Origin: JANQIO01 sp965601975
GTDB taxonomy: Bacteria; Pseudomonadota; Gammaproteobacteria; Pseudomonadales; Halieaceae
Length of the DNA: 64,000 nt
Reading direction: 5' to 3'
NCBI GenBank assembly: GCA_965601975.1
Contig: OZ271856.1
Coordinates: 4,030,001-4,094,000, forward strand
The notes beneath the pieces are model-generated. The model did not search any database. It saw nothing but the letters and a program-made list of their open reading frames with translations, and had not been told where the DNA came from. The stretch's first letter is position 1. Each line of letters starts with the position of its first letter. The position numbers and the translations under genes are program-made. Shown piece after piece: positions 50,434-58,973 of this stretch.

Positions 50434-52545
50434 CTACTTCGGCAGCGCAAACACGTAGATTGCTTGACCATTGTTCGGCTGGTAGATCTCCGGTGTGACC
50501 GTGGCGGTGAGCGCCCGGAACACCCCGATACCCGCCGGTACCGCGATGTACTGGCGCCCGTCGACGCTGTAACTGATCGGGTAGCCGTGCAGCGGCGCCG
50601 CCAGCCGCGTCTGCCACAGGCGTTTGCCGTTGCGCACGTCGAAGGCGCTGAAGTAGCGGCCCACATCGCCGATAAACACGAGGCCGCCGCCGGTGGTCAG
50701 CGCGCCGGTCAGGAACATGGCGCGCTGTTCGTGATTCCACTTCTGCTCCAGGGTCTTCACGTCCCAGGCGGTGAGCCGGCCGAGTTTGCCGTCGACACCG
50801 GGCATCTCGTAGGTGCGGGAATCGCCGCCGTAGCCGCCACCCCCTTCCGCCATCTCCACCTTTCGACCCACCAGGTCGGAGCAGAGCTGGTGCAGCGGAA
50901 TGATCAGCGCCCGCGACTGCGGGCTGTAGGCGGTGGCCTGCCAGTTGTGGCCGCCGTAGATGCCCGGGCAGGCCTGGATGGTGTCACCGATGCCCGCATC
51001 GAGAATATCCTGCCGGTAGGTGACCCTGCCGCGCACCTTGTCCACCGAAGCGTAGATGGTCTGGGCCTGGGTTTCGGCCAGGCCCAGGAACTGACCGGTG
51101 GCGGGATCGAGCTGCCAGAGCAGGCCGTCCTTGCCGATGGTGTACAGGCGCTTGTTGCCCTCCACCTCGATAAGGACCCGCTCGAAACCTACCTCCATAT
51201 CGATGGTCTCGCCGGGGATGTGCTGGAAGTACCACGCCATCTCGCCGGTGCGGGGGCGGATCGCCAGTGTCGAATTGGTGTACAGCGCCGCGTCCCGGGC
51301 CGTCATGCCGCGGCTGGCGGCGACCCAGGGCTTGGGCTGGGAGGTGCCGATAAAGAACAGGTCCAGCTCCGCGTCGTAGCTACCCGCGATCCAGGCGTCA
51401 CCACCCGCCCGCAGCTCCGGCGGCAGTCCCGCCCAGGTCTCGTCACCCGGTGTACCCGGCAGGGCAATGGTCGATGTGCGCCACAGCTCCGCACCCGTAT
51501 CCGGGTCATGCCCCGTGATGAAGCAGCCATCCTTCGTGTATAGCTCGCAGCCGTTGATGCCGCTCAACACCACGCCGCCACCGATGATGGGGCCCGCGGT
51601 GTGGGTATAGGCCTGGCGGTAATCCGCCTTGGGTGTGCGCCAGACCTGCTCGCCGGTGCGCGCATCGATCGCCACGATGGCGGCGTCATAGGTGGCGAGG
51701 AATAACTTGTCGCCGTAGATAGCAATATTGCGAACCGGGCCACCCAGGGTTCTTGCCTCCGGCGGGAACTCATAGCGAAATTCCCAGATCACGTCGCCGC
51801 TGTCCGCCGCGACTGCCTGGACAATATTGCCCGGGTGCGTGAGGTACATGACACCGTCGTGCACGAGCGGGGTCACCTGGTTGCTGCCGTCGTGCATCGC
51901 CAGCGCCCATACCAGCTGCAGCTTGTCCACATTGCGCCGGTTGACCTGCTTCAGGGGGCTGTAGCCCTGTCCGTCCCGGGTGCGACGCCAGCTCAGCCAG
52001 TCGCCGTCCGCCGGGCTGTCCAGCATCGCCTCGGTGACCGGCGTGAAGTTCTCCACCGCGCGGTTGGTGAAGCCGCCCTTGCTGCGGGCGGCCTCGTCGA
52101 TGGTGTCCGCAGAACCCCAGCTCTCCATGGCCTGGCCGGGTTCGATATCCAGCGGCTCGCCCGTGGCCAGTGACAGTGGCGTGTCCGCCCCAAGCACTGC
52201 TGCCAGGCCGATGCCGTTGCTGGCGAGAACGTGGGCAATGATGTCGAGGTGCTGCTTTTCGTTGAGGGTGTCGCTGCTGCCGGGCGGCATATTGGCCTGG
52301 TTGTAGCGCAGCAGCGCGGTGGAATCGCGATCCCCCCACTTGTCCTGGAAAGCCGGGCCCTTGAGAGCCGAGCCATGGGCGGACCCACGCAGGGTCAGGG
52401 AGTGACAGCCTGCGCAGTGCTCACCGTACAGCGCCTCGCCCCGCGACAGCTGGGCGGCGACGTCGTTCGCGCCTGCCGACGCGGACCAGGTAAAGGCGAG
52501 TGCCAGGAAGCACCAGTTGGTGAAATCGCGCACGGGCCGCTCCAT
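50434..52545 (-). CDS. PQQ-dependent quinohaemoprotein dehydrogenase, N-terminal cytochrome c
   Basis: 703 residues from the ATG at 52545, with a signal peptide (CFLALAFTWSASAGA). A TTG 21 bases earlier would add MFKTSIR and overlap the inverted repeat. A haem site (GEHCAGCHSL) lies near residue 50; residues 150-690 form the eight-bladed quinoprotein (PQQ) propeller with W-motif repeats such as WNHEQRAMFLTGALTTGGGL and YSVDGRQYIAVPAG. Quinohaemoprotein alcohol dehydrogenases usually carry the cytochrome at the C-terminus; here it is N-terminal. Electrons would pass to a periplasmic acceptor. The substrate (alcohol, sugar or other) is unknown. No pqq genes are in the window. Confidence 0.88.
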   Translation of the reverse strand: MERPVRDFTNWCFLALAFTWSASAGANDVAAQLSRGEALYGEHCAGCHSLTLRGSAHGSALKGPAFQDKWGDRDSTALLRYNQANMPPGSSDTLNEKQHLDIIAHVLASNGIGLAAVLGADTPLSLATGEPLDIEPGQAMESWGSADTIDEAARSKGGFTNRAVENFTPVTEAMLDSPADGDWLSWRRTRDGQGYSPLKQVNRRNVDKLQLVWALAMHDGSNQVTPLVHDGVMYLTHPGNIVQAVAADSGDVIWEFRYEFPPEARTLGGPVRNIAIYGDKLFLATYDAAIVAIDARTGEQVWRTPKADYRQAYTHTAGPIIGGGVVLSGINGCELYTKDGCFITGHDPDTGAELWRTSTIALPGTPGDETWAGLPPELRAGGDAWIAGSYDAELDLFFIGTSQPKPWVAASRGMTARDAALYTNSTLAIRPRTGEMAWYFQHIPGETIDMEVGFERVLIEVEGNKRLYTIGKDGLLWQLDPATGQFLGLAETQAQTIYASVDKVRGRVTYRQDILDAGIGDTIQACPGIYGGHNWQATAYSPQSRALIIPLHQLCSDLVGRKVEMAEGGGGYGGDSRTYEMPGVDGKLGRLTAWDVKTLEQKWNHEQRAMFLTGALTTGGGLVFIGDVGRYFSAFDVRNGKRLWQTRLAAPLHGYPISYSVDGRQYIAVPAGIGVFRALTATVTPEIYQPNNGQAIYVFALPK

Positions 52546-52551
52546 TCTTAT

Positions 52552-52568
52552 ACTTGTTTTGAACAAGT
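52552..52568. promoter_or_regulatory. Perfect inverted repeat at the dehydrogenase start
   Basis: ACTTGTT at 52552-52558, TTG, AACAAGT at 52562-52568: a 7-bp perfect inverted repeat with a 3-bp centre, ending 7 bases before the dehydrogenase ATG. It looks like a TetR- or GntR-type operator covering the start of the transcript. Alternatively it is an RNA hairpin controlling translation. No regulator gene is adjacent. Confidence 0.45.
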
Positions 52569-52603
52569 AAATGATAGCAGCCGCGGGACTGTCGCGCTCG
52601 ATT

Positions 52604-52834
52604 TTAACGTTTGCGCCGGTTCTTGCCCTGGCGCTCGTTGCCCTGGCGGTAGTGGCCGGTCAGCCGCGCCATGAGCTGCTGCTGACCCGCAAAGTCGGCG
52701 CCATCCAGCCTGTTGGCAGCCTGGGCGGCCTGCTTGCCGCGGAGTCGCGTGACGACCCGCCCGTTGCGGGCGATCTCCATGTCACCGGACTTTGCCAGCC
52801 GGTAACTGAATCCGAGGTCGCTGGAATCGGACAC
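52604..52834 (-). CDS. Small conserved protein, basic C-terminus
   Basis: 76 residues from a GTG at 52834 directly after the stop of the zinc-ribbon gene. The pattern (DLGFSYRLAKSGDMEIARNG, then ADFAGQQQLMARLTGHYRQG and the basic tail NERQGKNRRKR) matches a small conserved family I recall from pseudomonads, function unknown. The basic tail might bind nucleic acid. Its position as the third gene of an operon with an AAA ATPase and a zinc-ribbon protein suggests a common role. Confidence 0.7.
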   Translation of the reverse strand: MSDSSDLGFSYRLAKSGDMEIARNGRVVTRLRGKQAAQAANRLDGADFAGQQQLMARLTGHYRQGNERQGKNRRKR

Positions 52835-53284
52835 CTAGAGATCTTTCAGGCGATTGATGAACGCGGTCTCAGACGTGTTCTGCTCAACTTCCGCCTGCTC
52901 CCCATTCAAAATTTCCTTGTCGATGGACTGCGCGGTGGTGAGGTTTTCCTCGGGCAGCTGCAAGGGGCTGCCGCAGTACATGCAGTTCCCTTTGCTGTAC
53001 GCCACGGTCCTGCTGCAGTCCCCACAGGTGACTTTGACCTGGGCATGAGCGTTGGCTTCCACCTCGGTAGACTGCTGCTGATTTTGTAGCGCGGACAGCG
53101 CTTGATTGATCATCTGCTCCGACATGCCGGTCGCTTTCAACTGGGCTTCCAGGTCGCTGAGGTTGAGATCGGCCCCCATCTCTACCTCCCTGCCATCCAC
53201 GGTCGTGGAAGTGAAGACCTTGGTCGTGGTCTTGCTGAAGCTGAATGTCTTTTCCTTTGACTTCTTGTCACGTGACCACATCAC
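52835..53284 (-). CDS. Zinc-ribbon protein of unknown function
   Basis: 149 residues; no family recognised. The centre holds two CxxC pairs, VTCGDCSRTV and GNCMYCGSPLQL, separated by 11 residues, a likely zinc ribbon. The N-terminal part is Lys/Thr-rich (SKEKTFSFSKTTTKVFTS) with a helical NLSDLEAQLKATGMSEQ segment. It starts with a 4-bp overlap of the AAA ATPase gene upstream and ends just before the small basic protein. It may be a substrate adaptor or nucleic-acid-binding partner of the ATPase. Confidence 0.72.
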   Translation of the reverse strand: MMWSRDKKSKEKTFSFSKTTTKVFTSTTVDGREVEMGADLNLSDLEAQLKATGMSEQMINQALSALQNQQQSTEVEANAHAQVKVTCGDCSRTVAYSKGNCMYCGSPLQLPEENLTTAQSIDKEILNGEQAEVEQNTSETAFINRLKDL

Positions 53285-54819
53285 AGGTTCCTCCAGCGCT
53301 GGTTCTGGGAATCCTCAATCGTTTCGGAGCCGCCGGCAGCCGGGCGAGCCCTGTATTTTGCCCATTCTCGCATTGAATCGATCTGCTCTTTCATGGTCCG
53401 AGACAGCGGGAATGTCGATTCAATTTCCGAGACAATGTGCTCGACAGACAGATCCTCTTCATTGGCCAGGGAGACATACGCCGCCGAGATAATCACCTGC
53501 TCGATCTCTGCGCCGGTGAACCCGTCGCTCTTCCTGACCAGCTCCGGGTAGTGCTCAGGGGCCAACTGCGCGCCGGCGCGCCGCGACAGGTGGATCTTGA
53601 AGATCTCTTCCCGCTCTTCTGCGTCGGGCAAATCCACGAAAAAGATTTCGTCGAATCGTCCCTTGCGAAGAAATTCCGGCGGCAGTGCGGAAATGTTGTT
53701 TGCCGTGGCGACCAGGAAGATGGAGCTTCGCTTTTCCTGCAGCCAGGTCAGGAACGTGGAGAACACCCGGGATGAGGCGCCGCTGTCTCCACCCGACATC
53801 ACGCCGACAAAACCCTTTTCAATCTCGTCCACCCACAGAATCGCCGGCGCAACCGCCTCGGCGATGGCGATCGTCTCGCGTATGTTCTGCTCGGATGAGC
53901 CGACGATCCCCCCGAACAGTTTGCCGACATCCAGCCTGAGCAAGGGCCACCGCCACTCTGACGCCAGGGCTTTTGCCGCGAGGCTCTTGCCCGTGCCGGG
54001 GACGCCGGTAATCAGCACGCCCTTCGGAGCCGGCAGGCTGGCCGCACGGCGCATTTCGTTCAGCACCCTGGACCTGACCGCGATCCAGGCTTTGAAAGCC
54101 CGCAAGCCACCCACGTTCTTGAAGGTATCCTCGGTCGAGTAGTACTCGAGGAAGCCATTCTTCTCGATGATCTGCCGCTTTTCATCCAGGATGACATCGA
54201 TGTCGTTGATATCCAGCTTCCTGTCCTTTACCAGCGCCTTGGCAAAGACATTCTTGAGTTCACGCTCCGTCAGCCCCATGCCGGCCTCGATCAGCTGCTT
54301 GCGCTCTTCCTCGGAAAGGTTGATCTCCAGGGACTGGTTTTGTTGCACGGCGCGCTCGATCTGCGAATAGATCAGCTCAATCTGCGGCAAGTCGGGCAGC
54401 GGGTAGTGGAATACGCTCATCTCCTTTTCCAGCTCCACCGGGATCGCCACCTTCGGTGACACGATGACGATGCACGCGCTGGCAGATTGGAGAATATGGT
54501 AGGAATCCCGCAGCTTGCGGGTCACCCGGGAATCCGAAATATAGGGATGAAAATCGTTGAGAAAATAGATCGCCTTCGACTTGCTGGCGCAAATGGCCTC
54601 GAGGGCTTCGAAGGGCCCCTGCAGCTTGGCCTCCGCTGCCGGCTCTGACGCCAACCGCAGCCCCTCGGTGACACTCCAGGAGTAGATTTCATCGAAGTGC
54701 TTTTCAGCGACTTTCCTGAGCTCCCGGACCACCACGTCGTTCTCCCAGGAGACGACATAATTCAGGGGGCAGCGAGCTCGCAAGTGCAGCTCTAGGCTTT
54801 GTTTTTCTGAAATGGTCAT
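53281..54819 (-). CDS. AAA ATPase, Ycf46-like
   Basis: 512 residues from the ATG at 54819. Residues 1-160 look like a degenerate AAA-type domain (KAIYFLNDFHPYISD, SACIVIVSPKVAIPVELEKE, no Walker A). The active AAA domain follows: Walker A ITGVPGTGKSLAAKALA at about 270, Walker B ILWVDEIEKGF at about 328, and the second region of homology VATANNISALPPEFLRKGRF with DEIFFVDLPDAEERE. A proposed lid helical region (GFTGAEIEQVIISAAYV) ends the domain. This layout matches chloroplast/cyanobacterial Ycf46-type proteins, function unknown. It is the first gene of a three-gene operon. Confidence 0.85.
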   Translation of the reverse strand: MTISEKQSLELHLRARCPLNYVVSWENDVVVRELRKVAEKHFDEIYSWSVTEGLRLASEPAAEAKLQGPFEALEAICASKSKAIYFLNDFHPYISDSRVTRKLRDSYHILQSASACIVIVSPKVAIPVELEKEMSVFHYPLPDLPQIELIYSQIERAVQQNQSLEINLSEEERKQLIEAGMGLTERELKNVFAKALVKDRKLDINDIDVILDEKRQIIEKNGFLEYYSTEDTFKNVGGLRAFKAWIAVRSRVLNEMRRAASLPAPKGVLITGVPGTGKSLAAKALASEWRWPLLRLDVGKLFGGIVGSSEQNIRETIAIAEAVAPAILWVDEIEKGFVGVMSGGDSGASSRVFSTFLTWLQEKRSSIFLVATANNISALPPEFLRKGRFDEIFFVDLPDAEEREEIFKIHLSRRAGAQLAPEHYPELVRKSDGFTGAEIEQVIISAAYVSLANEEDLSVEHIVSEIESTFPLSRTMKEQIDSMREWAKYRARPAAGGSETIEDSQNQRWRNL

Positions 54820-54990
54820 AGGCTCATCCCTGCAGAGTGCCCGTGGGCTTCAGTCCGTTGTCGCCACCCTTGTATCTTCGAGGAAACAGTACCATCGAGG
54901 AGCACATTGCGCACCTTGCGCGCAAGGCTTTTGGTCCGAATTGTGACCTCCCCGGAAAGCCCGGGCACGTGGCAGCGGGGATTGTTCGCC

Positions 54991-55995
54991 TCAGGCGACG
55001 CTCGCGGCTTTCAGCGTGTCCTGCTTTGGCTGCGGCAGGTCGGGCAGATTGGATTCGCGCAGCAGCAGGCCCTCGCGGTAGTACTGGGCGCTGAGCTCGC
55101 GCTCGCCGAGACTGAACAGCAGCCGCGCCAGCTCTGCGCAGGCCTCGGCGCCGGGCTTTAACCGGTGGCTGGTTTCAAAGAACTCCCGGGCCTGGCCCCA
55201 CAGGTTGTTGTGCAGGCTGAGCCGGCCCAGGCACAGCATCAGGCTGGCATCTTCCGGATGCTGCTTGAGCCAGCCCTCGGCGGTTTTCAGGCGCCGCGCC
55301 GGGTCGCGGCCGCTGATACGGCCGTACTGGGCCACCAGGCCGCCGTCCCATTCGCGCTTGATGGCCTTGGTCAGGACCTTCTCCGCCTCCAGGTCGTCAC
55401 CGCTCTCCAGCAGGCGACGGCCGTAATCCTCGATCAGCCTGGCCTGCTTTTTCTGCTCGGCGGGGAATCCGGCCCAGGCGTTCTTGAGTTCCGCCGAATC
55501 GGCCGCGGCCAGCAGCCCGAGGTAGGCGCGCTCGGCGAAGGCCGCCAGCTCCACCTCCCCGAACACCTTCTGCTTGCGCAACTGCGGTAGCAGGTGGATC
55601 ACCTCGCCCCAGTTCCCGAGGCCGTCATGGGCCCGCGCCAGCAGGCGCAGCTCCTGGGCGTGCAAGCGCCCCTGCTCTGCCATGATGTCGATGACCTGCT
55701 GGTGCTGGCCCGCATCCAGCATCATCTGGCAGCGGGCCAGCAGGCGGCTGTAAGCCCGCTGCGACATCCAGTCCGAGAGCACGCCGCGGGTGCTCAACAG
55801 GCGCCGGATCACGGCCATGACTACCAGGAACAGCAGCGTGTACACGATCAGCAGGACCATGCCGATCCAAAAGCTCATCTCGATGGTCATGCTGCCGATG
55901 GCAATGAGGATGTAGCCGGGATCGCGCTCGATCAGTTTAATCAGCGTAAAACCTGCCACCAGCATGACCAGGGCAAAGATGAATGCCTTGCGCAT
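54991..55995 (-). CDS. hemY: Haem biosynthesis-associated TPR protein HemY
   Basis: 334 residues, shorter than E. coli HemY (about 400). Two N-terminal helices (FIFALVMLVAGFTLIKLI; MSFWIGMVLLIVYTLLFLVV) anchor it in the membrane. The rest is TPR-type repeats (ARLLFSLGERELSAQYYREG near the end). The family lies in the hemCDXY operon and has been linked to protoporphyrin production, without a proven enzyme role. It is not the PPO oxidase that shares its name. It begins 1 base from hemX. Confidence 0.85.
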   Translation of the reverse strand: MRKAFIFALVMLVAGFTLIKLIERDPGYILIAIGSMTIEMSFWIGMVLLIVYTLLFLVVMAVIRRLLSTRGVLSDWMSQRAYSRLLARCQMMLDAGQHQQVIDIMAEQGRLHAQELRLLARAHDGLGNWGEVIHLLPQLRKQKVFGEVELAAFAERAYLGLLAAADSAELKNAWAGFPAEQKKQARLIEDYGRRLLESGDDLEAEKVLTKAIKREWDGGLVAQYGRISGRDPARRLKTAEGWLKQHPEDASLMLCLGRLSLHNNLWGQAREFFETSHRLKPGAEACAELARLLFSLGERELSAQYYREGLLLRESNLPDLPQPKQDTLKAASVA

Positions 55996-55996
55996 A

Positions 55997-57247
55997 TCAG
56001 CCCCCGCCGGCGGCGTGGCGCTCGTCGATCGCGGCCCGCACCGTCATCAGGGAATCGCCGATATCCGGCAGTTCACGCTCCACCGGAATCCCGATCAGCT
56101 CCTCCAGCTCCGCATCCAAAGCCGCCACTTCCACCTCGTTGTAGGCGAAGAACTCGGCCACCCAGCGGCGGGTGTTTTCAAGACTTTCCCGGTACAGCAG
56201 GCCGTTGCCCGTCAACAGGGCCGTCTGGGACTGGGCAATCTGCATGCGCAGGTTCTGGCGCACCAGTTGCTCCCACTGGGGGTCGATCAGGGTCTGGTAG
56301 GGCTGGGAGTCGTTGCTGAAGCGGAAGTAGCGGCCGATCTTGTCGAGGGCGGCGAAGAAGCCGTGCTCCAGTCGCTCCAGCATGCCGGCGTCCTCGGCAA
56401 CAGGCTCCAGCTTGCTTTCGAACTCGGGCAGCTCAAACAGGATCAACTTGTCGACACGCCCGGCCAGGGCGTTGAGCCGCAGCCAGGTGCCTTCAATGTC
56501 GAGCTCAGACACCGCCCTCAGGGCGGCGAGGTCCTTTGCGATCGCTTCGCGCGCCGGGTATAGCGCGGTATCGTCCAGCTCCCGCAGGATGCCGTCGGCG
56601 CTGGCCAGCAGGGCCTGGGCCGAAGACACATCCTCGGCCATCAACAGGCGCTGGTAGGCCAGCCGCAGCAGGTATTCCGCCTCCGCCAGGGTCCAGTCCA
56701 CGCGATCCGTGCTGCGCAGTTCAACCAGCTGCTGGCGCTGGCTGCGCAGGGAAGCTTCCACGGATTTGAGAGCGGCCTGCTGCTGCGCCGCCTGCTCGTC
56801 GTAGCGGTTGCGCTCTTCCGCGAGCCGCTGGGAGACCTCGCGAGTGACCTGCTGGCTGGCTTCGATGGCTTCGGCAATCGCGCGTTTTGCGTCTTCCGCG
56901 GTCCCGGCGATGCGTTCGACATCGGCCGCCAGCCGCGCTTCGCGGTCTGCCAGATTCTGTTCACGAGCCTGTTGCTGCAGGTACTGCCAGCCGGAGAAGC
57001 CACCGGCACCCAGGGCCAGCAGCAGGGCCAGCAGGGCAATACCGCGACCGCCGCCTTTCGTGACGGGAGGCGCTGGTGTTGGCGCTTCAGGCTGCGCTAC
57101 GGGCGGCGGCAGGCTGGCAACGGGCTCAGCCGGCGGTGCCTGCTCTTCGCCGGAGTCGGCCTCGGCGTCAGCCCCGCCCGCATCCGGCGCATCGGGTTCC
57201 GGCGCGGTGTCCTGTTCGTCGGCTGGGTCTGTGTTTTCCTTATTCAC
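55997..57247 (-). CDS. hemX: HemX-like inner-membrane protein
   Basis: 416 residues from a GTG at 57247, inside the end of hemD (8-bp overlap). The N-terminus is acidic and proline/alanine-rich (residues 5-75), then one helix (GIALLALLLALGAGGFSGW), a coiled coil, and a helical periplasmic part. This matches HemX, often named uroporphyrinogen III C-methyltransferase by homology, although its enzyme activity is doubtful. It lies in the order hemC-hemD-hemX-hemY. Confidence 0.85.
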   Translation of the reverse strand: MNKENTDPADEQDTAPEPDAPDAGGADAEADSGEEQAPPAEPVASLPPPVAQPEAPTPAPPVTKGGGRGIALLALLLALGAGGFSGWQYLQQQAREQNLADREARLAADVERIAGTAEDAKRAIAEAIEASQQVTREVSQRLAEERNRYDEQAAQQQAALKSVEASLRSQRQQLVELRSTDRVDWTLAEAEYLLRLAYQRLLMAEDVSSAQALLASADGILRELDDTALYPAREAIAKDLAALRAVSELDIEGTWLRLNALAGRVDKLILFELPEFESKLEPVAEDAGMLERLEHGFFAALDKIGRYFRFSNDSQPYQTLIDPQWEQLVRQNLRMQIAQSQTALLTGNGLLYRESLENTRRWVAEFFAYNEVEVAALDAELEELIGIPVERELPDIGDSLMTVRAAIDERHAAGGG

Positions 57248-58004
57248 CCTGTTTCCCGTACTGCGAAGCCAGTGCGTCCAGCATGGCGTCATCGGTTGCG
57301 TTTGCCGCCACAATGACGTGTTCAAAACCCTGCGCTCGCGCGGCCTCAGCCACCCGTTCACCGGGCACGATCAGCGCGCAGTGCCGCGCATGAGGCAGCG
57401 CGTCTTGCCCGAGCAATGACACCATATTGTCGAGGCCTTCGCCACTGCTCACGAGTATTGCCTCGCAGGCCCTGACGTTTTCAGCCAGCTCGCCCGGTGC
57501 GTAGCCGGGCCTGCCGCGCCGGTAGACCACCAGTTCATCCACCCGGGCACCGCGGGTTTCGAGGGTGTCCCGTAGATGCTGCCTGCCACCTTCTCCCTTG
57601 ACGATCAGTACCCGCTGGCCGGCGACGTCGGCGAGTTCGGGTCGCGCCAGCAGGCCCTCGCTGGTCATGTCCCTCTCGGGCTCCAGCACGTCGATACCGA
57701 AGCTGCGCAGGGCGTCAGCCGAGGACCGGCCCACGGTATACCAGCAGAGGCCCACCGGCAGCTGGGGCCAGTAGCTCTCGATCCAGTCCATGCCGTGGCG
57801 AATCGCGTTGCGGCTGACGAAGACAATATGCTGGAACAGGTCCAGGTCCTGCAGCAGGTTTCGCTGGTTGGCGTCGAGTTCCGTGAGGCGCTCGATTTCC
57901 ATGAGCGGTGAGTACACCGGTCGAAAGCCAAGACCTGCGAGCCGTTCACCCAGCTCCCCGGCCTGTCCCGCAGGCCGGGTCACCAGCACCGCCGGCTCAG
58001 CCAT
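57240..58004 (-). CDS. hemD: Uroporphyrinogen-III synthase
   Basis: 254 residues from the ATG at 58004; a longer frame upstream is basic, unrelated sequence. The domain starts VLVTRPAGQAGELGERLAGL, with FVSRNAIRHGMDW, GRSSADALRSFG and LVSSGEGLDNMVSLLG later. It inverts ring D of hydroxymethylbilane to give uroporphyrinogen III. It overlaps hemC by 8 bp and hemX by 8 bp. The family is poorly conserved; the neighbours make the call. Confidence 0.93.
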   Translation of the reverse strand: MAEPAVLVTRPAGQAGELGERLAGLGFRPVYSPLMEIERLTELDANQRNLLQDLDLFQHIVFVSRNAIRHGMDWIESYWPQLPVGLCWYTVGRSSADALRSFGIDVLEPERDMTSEGLLARPELADVAGQRVLIVKGEGGRQHLRDTLETRGARVDELVVYRRGRPGYAPGELAENVRACEAILVSSGEGLDNMVSLLGQDALPHARHCALIVPGERVAEAARAQGFEHVIVAANATDDAMLDALASQYGKQGE

Positions 58005-58923
58005 AGGCCGCAGCCAGAATTTCTCCCGCACCCTGGGACAGCAGGTCTTCCGCCACGCCGATCCCGAGCTGCTCACAGTCCGCCTGGTCGGCGCGGGCTT
58101 CCGCACGCAGGATCTCGCTGCCGTCGCTGCGGCCCACCAGTCCGCGCAGCCAAAGCTGTCCGTCCGGTTCTTCGATGGCGTAGGCGGCAATGGGCACCTG
58201 GCAGCCGCCCTGCAGGCGGGTGTTCAGCGCCCGCTCCGCCCCCACGCACTGCGCCGTTTTTTGGTCATGCAGCGGCGCGATCAGGTCGGCAATACGCGTA
58301 TCGGCGCTGCGCAATTCGATGCCGACAGCGCCCTGGCCACCCGCAGGCAGCGAGGTTTCCACGGGCAGCGCCTGGGCAATGCGCTCGGAAAAACCCAGCC
58401 GTATCAGGCCCGCGCTGGCGAGAATGATGGCGTCGTAGTCGCCGGCATCGAGTTTGGCGAGCCGGGTGTTCACGTTGCCGCGCAGGAAATTCACGGTCAG
58501 GTCCGGGCGCTGCTGTCGCAGCTGGCATTCCCGGCGCAGGCTGGACGTACCCACCACGCTGCCCTCGGGCAATTCGTCCAGGTGACTGAAGCGGTTGCTG
58601 ACCAGGGCGTCACGCGGGTCTTCCCGCGGGCAGATCACGCCGAGACCCAGGCCCTCCGGGAAGTCCATGGGCACATCCTTCATGGAGTGCACCGCGATAT
58701 CCGCCTCGTTTTCGAGCAGGGCTGTTTCCAGCTCCTTGACGAACAACCCCTTGCCCCCGACCTTGGCGAGCGGCGCGTCGAGCAGCTTGTCGCCCCGCGA
58801 GGTCATGGCGACCAGCTCTACCGACAGGCCCGGATGGTGGCGCTCCAGCTCCGCTTTCACGTACTCCGCCTGCCACAAGGCCAGCTGGCTCTTGCGGGTG
58901 GCAATTCTCAGGACATCTTGCAT
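57997..58923 (-). CDS. hemC: Hydroxymethylbilane synthase (porphobilinogen deaminase)
   Basis: 308 residues from the ATG at 58923, giving the family start LRIATRKSQLALWQAEYVK. Other conserved parts are VHSMKDVPMDFPEGLGLG, SLRRECQLRQQRPDLTVNFL, and the dipyrromethane-binding Cys in LQGGCQVPIAAYA. It polymerises four porphobilinogens into hydroxymethylbilane. It is 50 bp downstream of algR and overlaps hemD by 8 bp. Confidence 0.97.
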   Translation of the reverse strand: MQDVLRIATRKSQLALWQAEYVKAELERHHPGLSVELVAMTSRGDKLLDAPLAKVGGKGLFVKELETALLENEADIAVHSMKDVPMDFPEGLGLGVICPREDPRDALVSNRFSHLDELPEGSVVGTSSLRRECQLRQQRPDLTVNFLRGNVNTRLAKLDAGDYDAIILASAGLIRLGFSERIAQALPVETSLPAGGQGAVGIELRSADTRIADLIAPLHDQKTAQCVGAERALNTRLQGGCQVPIAAYAIEEPDGQLWLRGLVGRSDGSEILRAEARADQADCEQLGIGVAEDLLSQGAGEILAAAYG

Positions 58924-58973
58924 AAGTCTTCTCGTTTTCGTTGCCGCCATCATACGGAAGGCGACGGTCAAAG

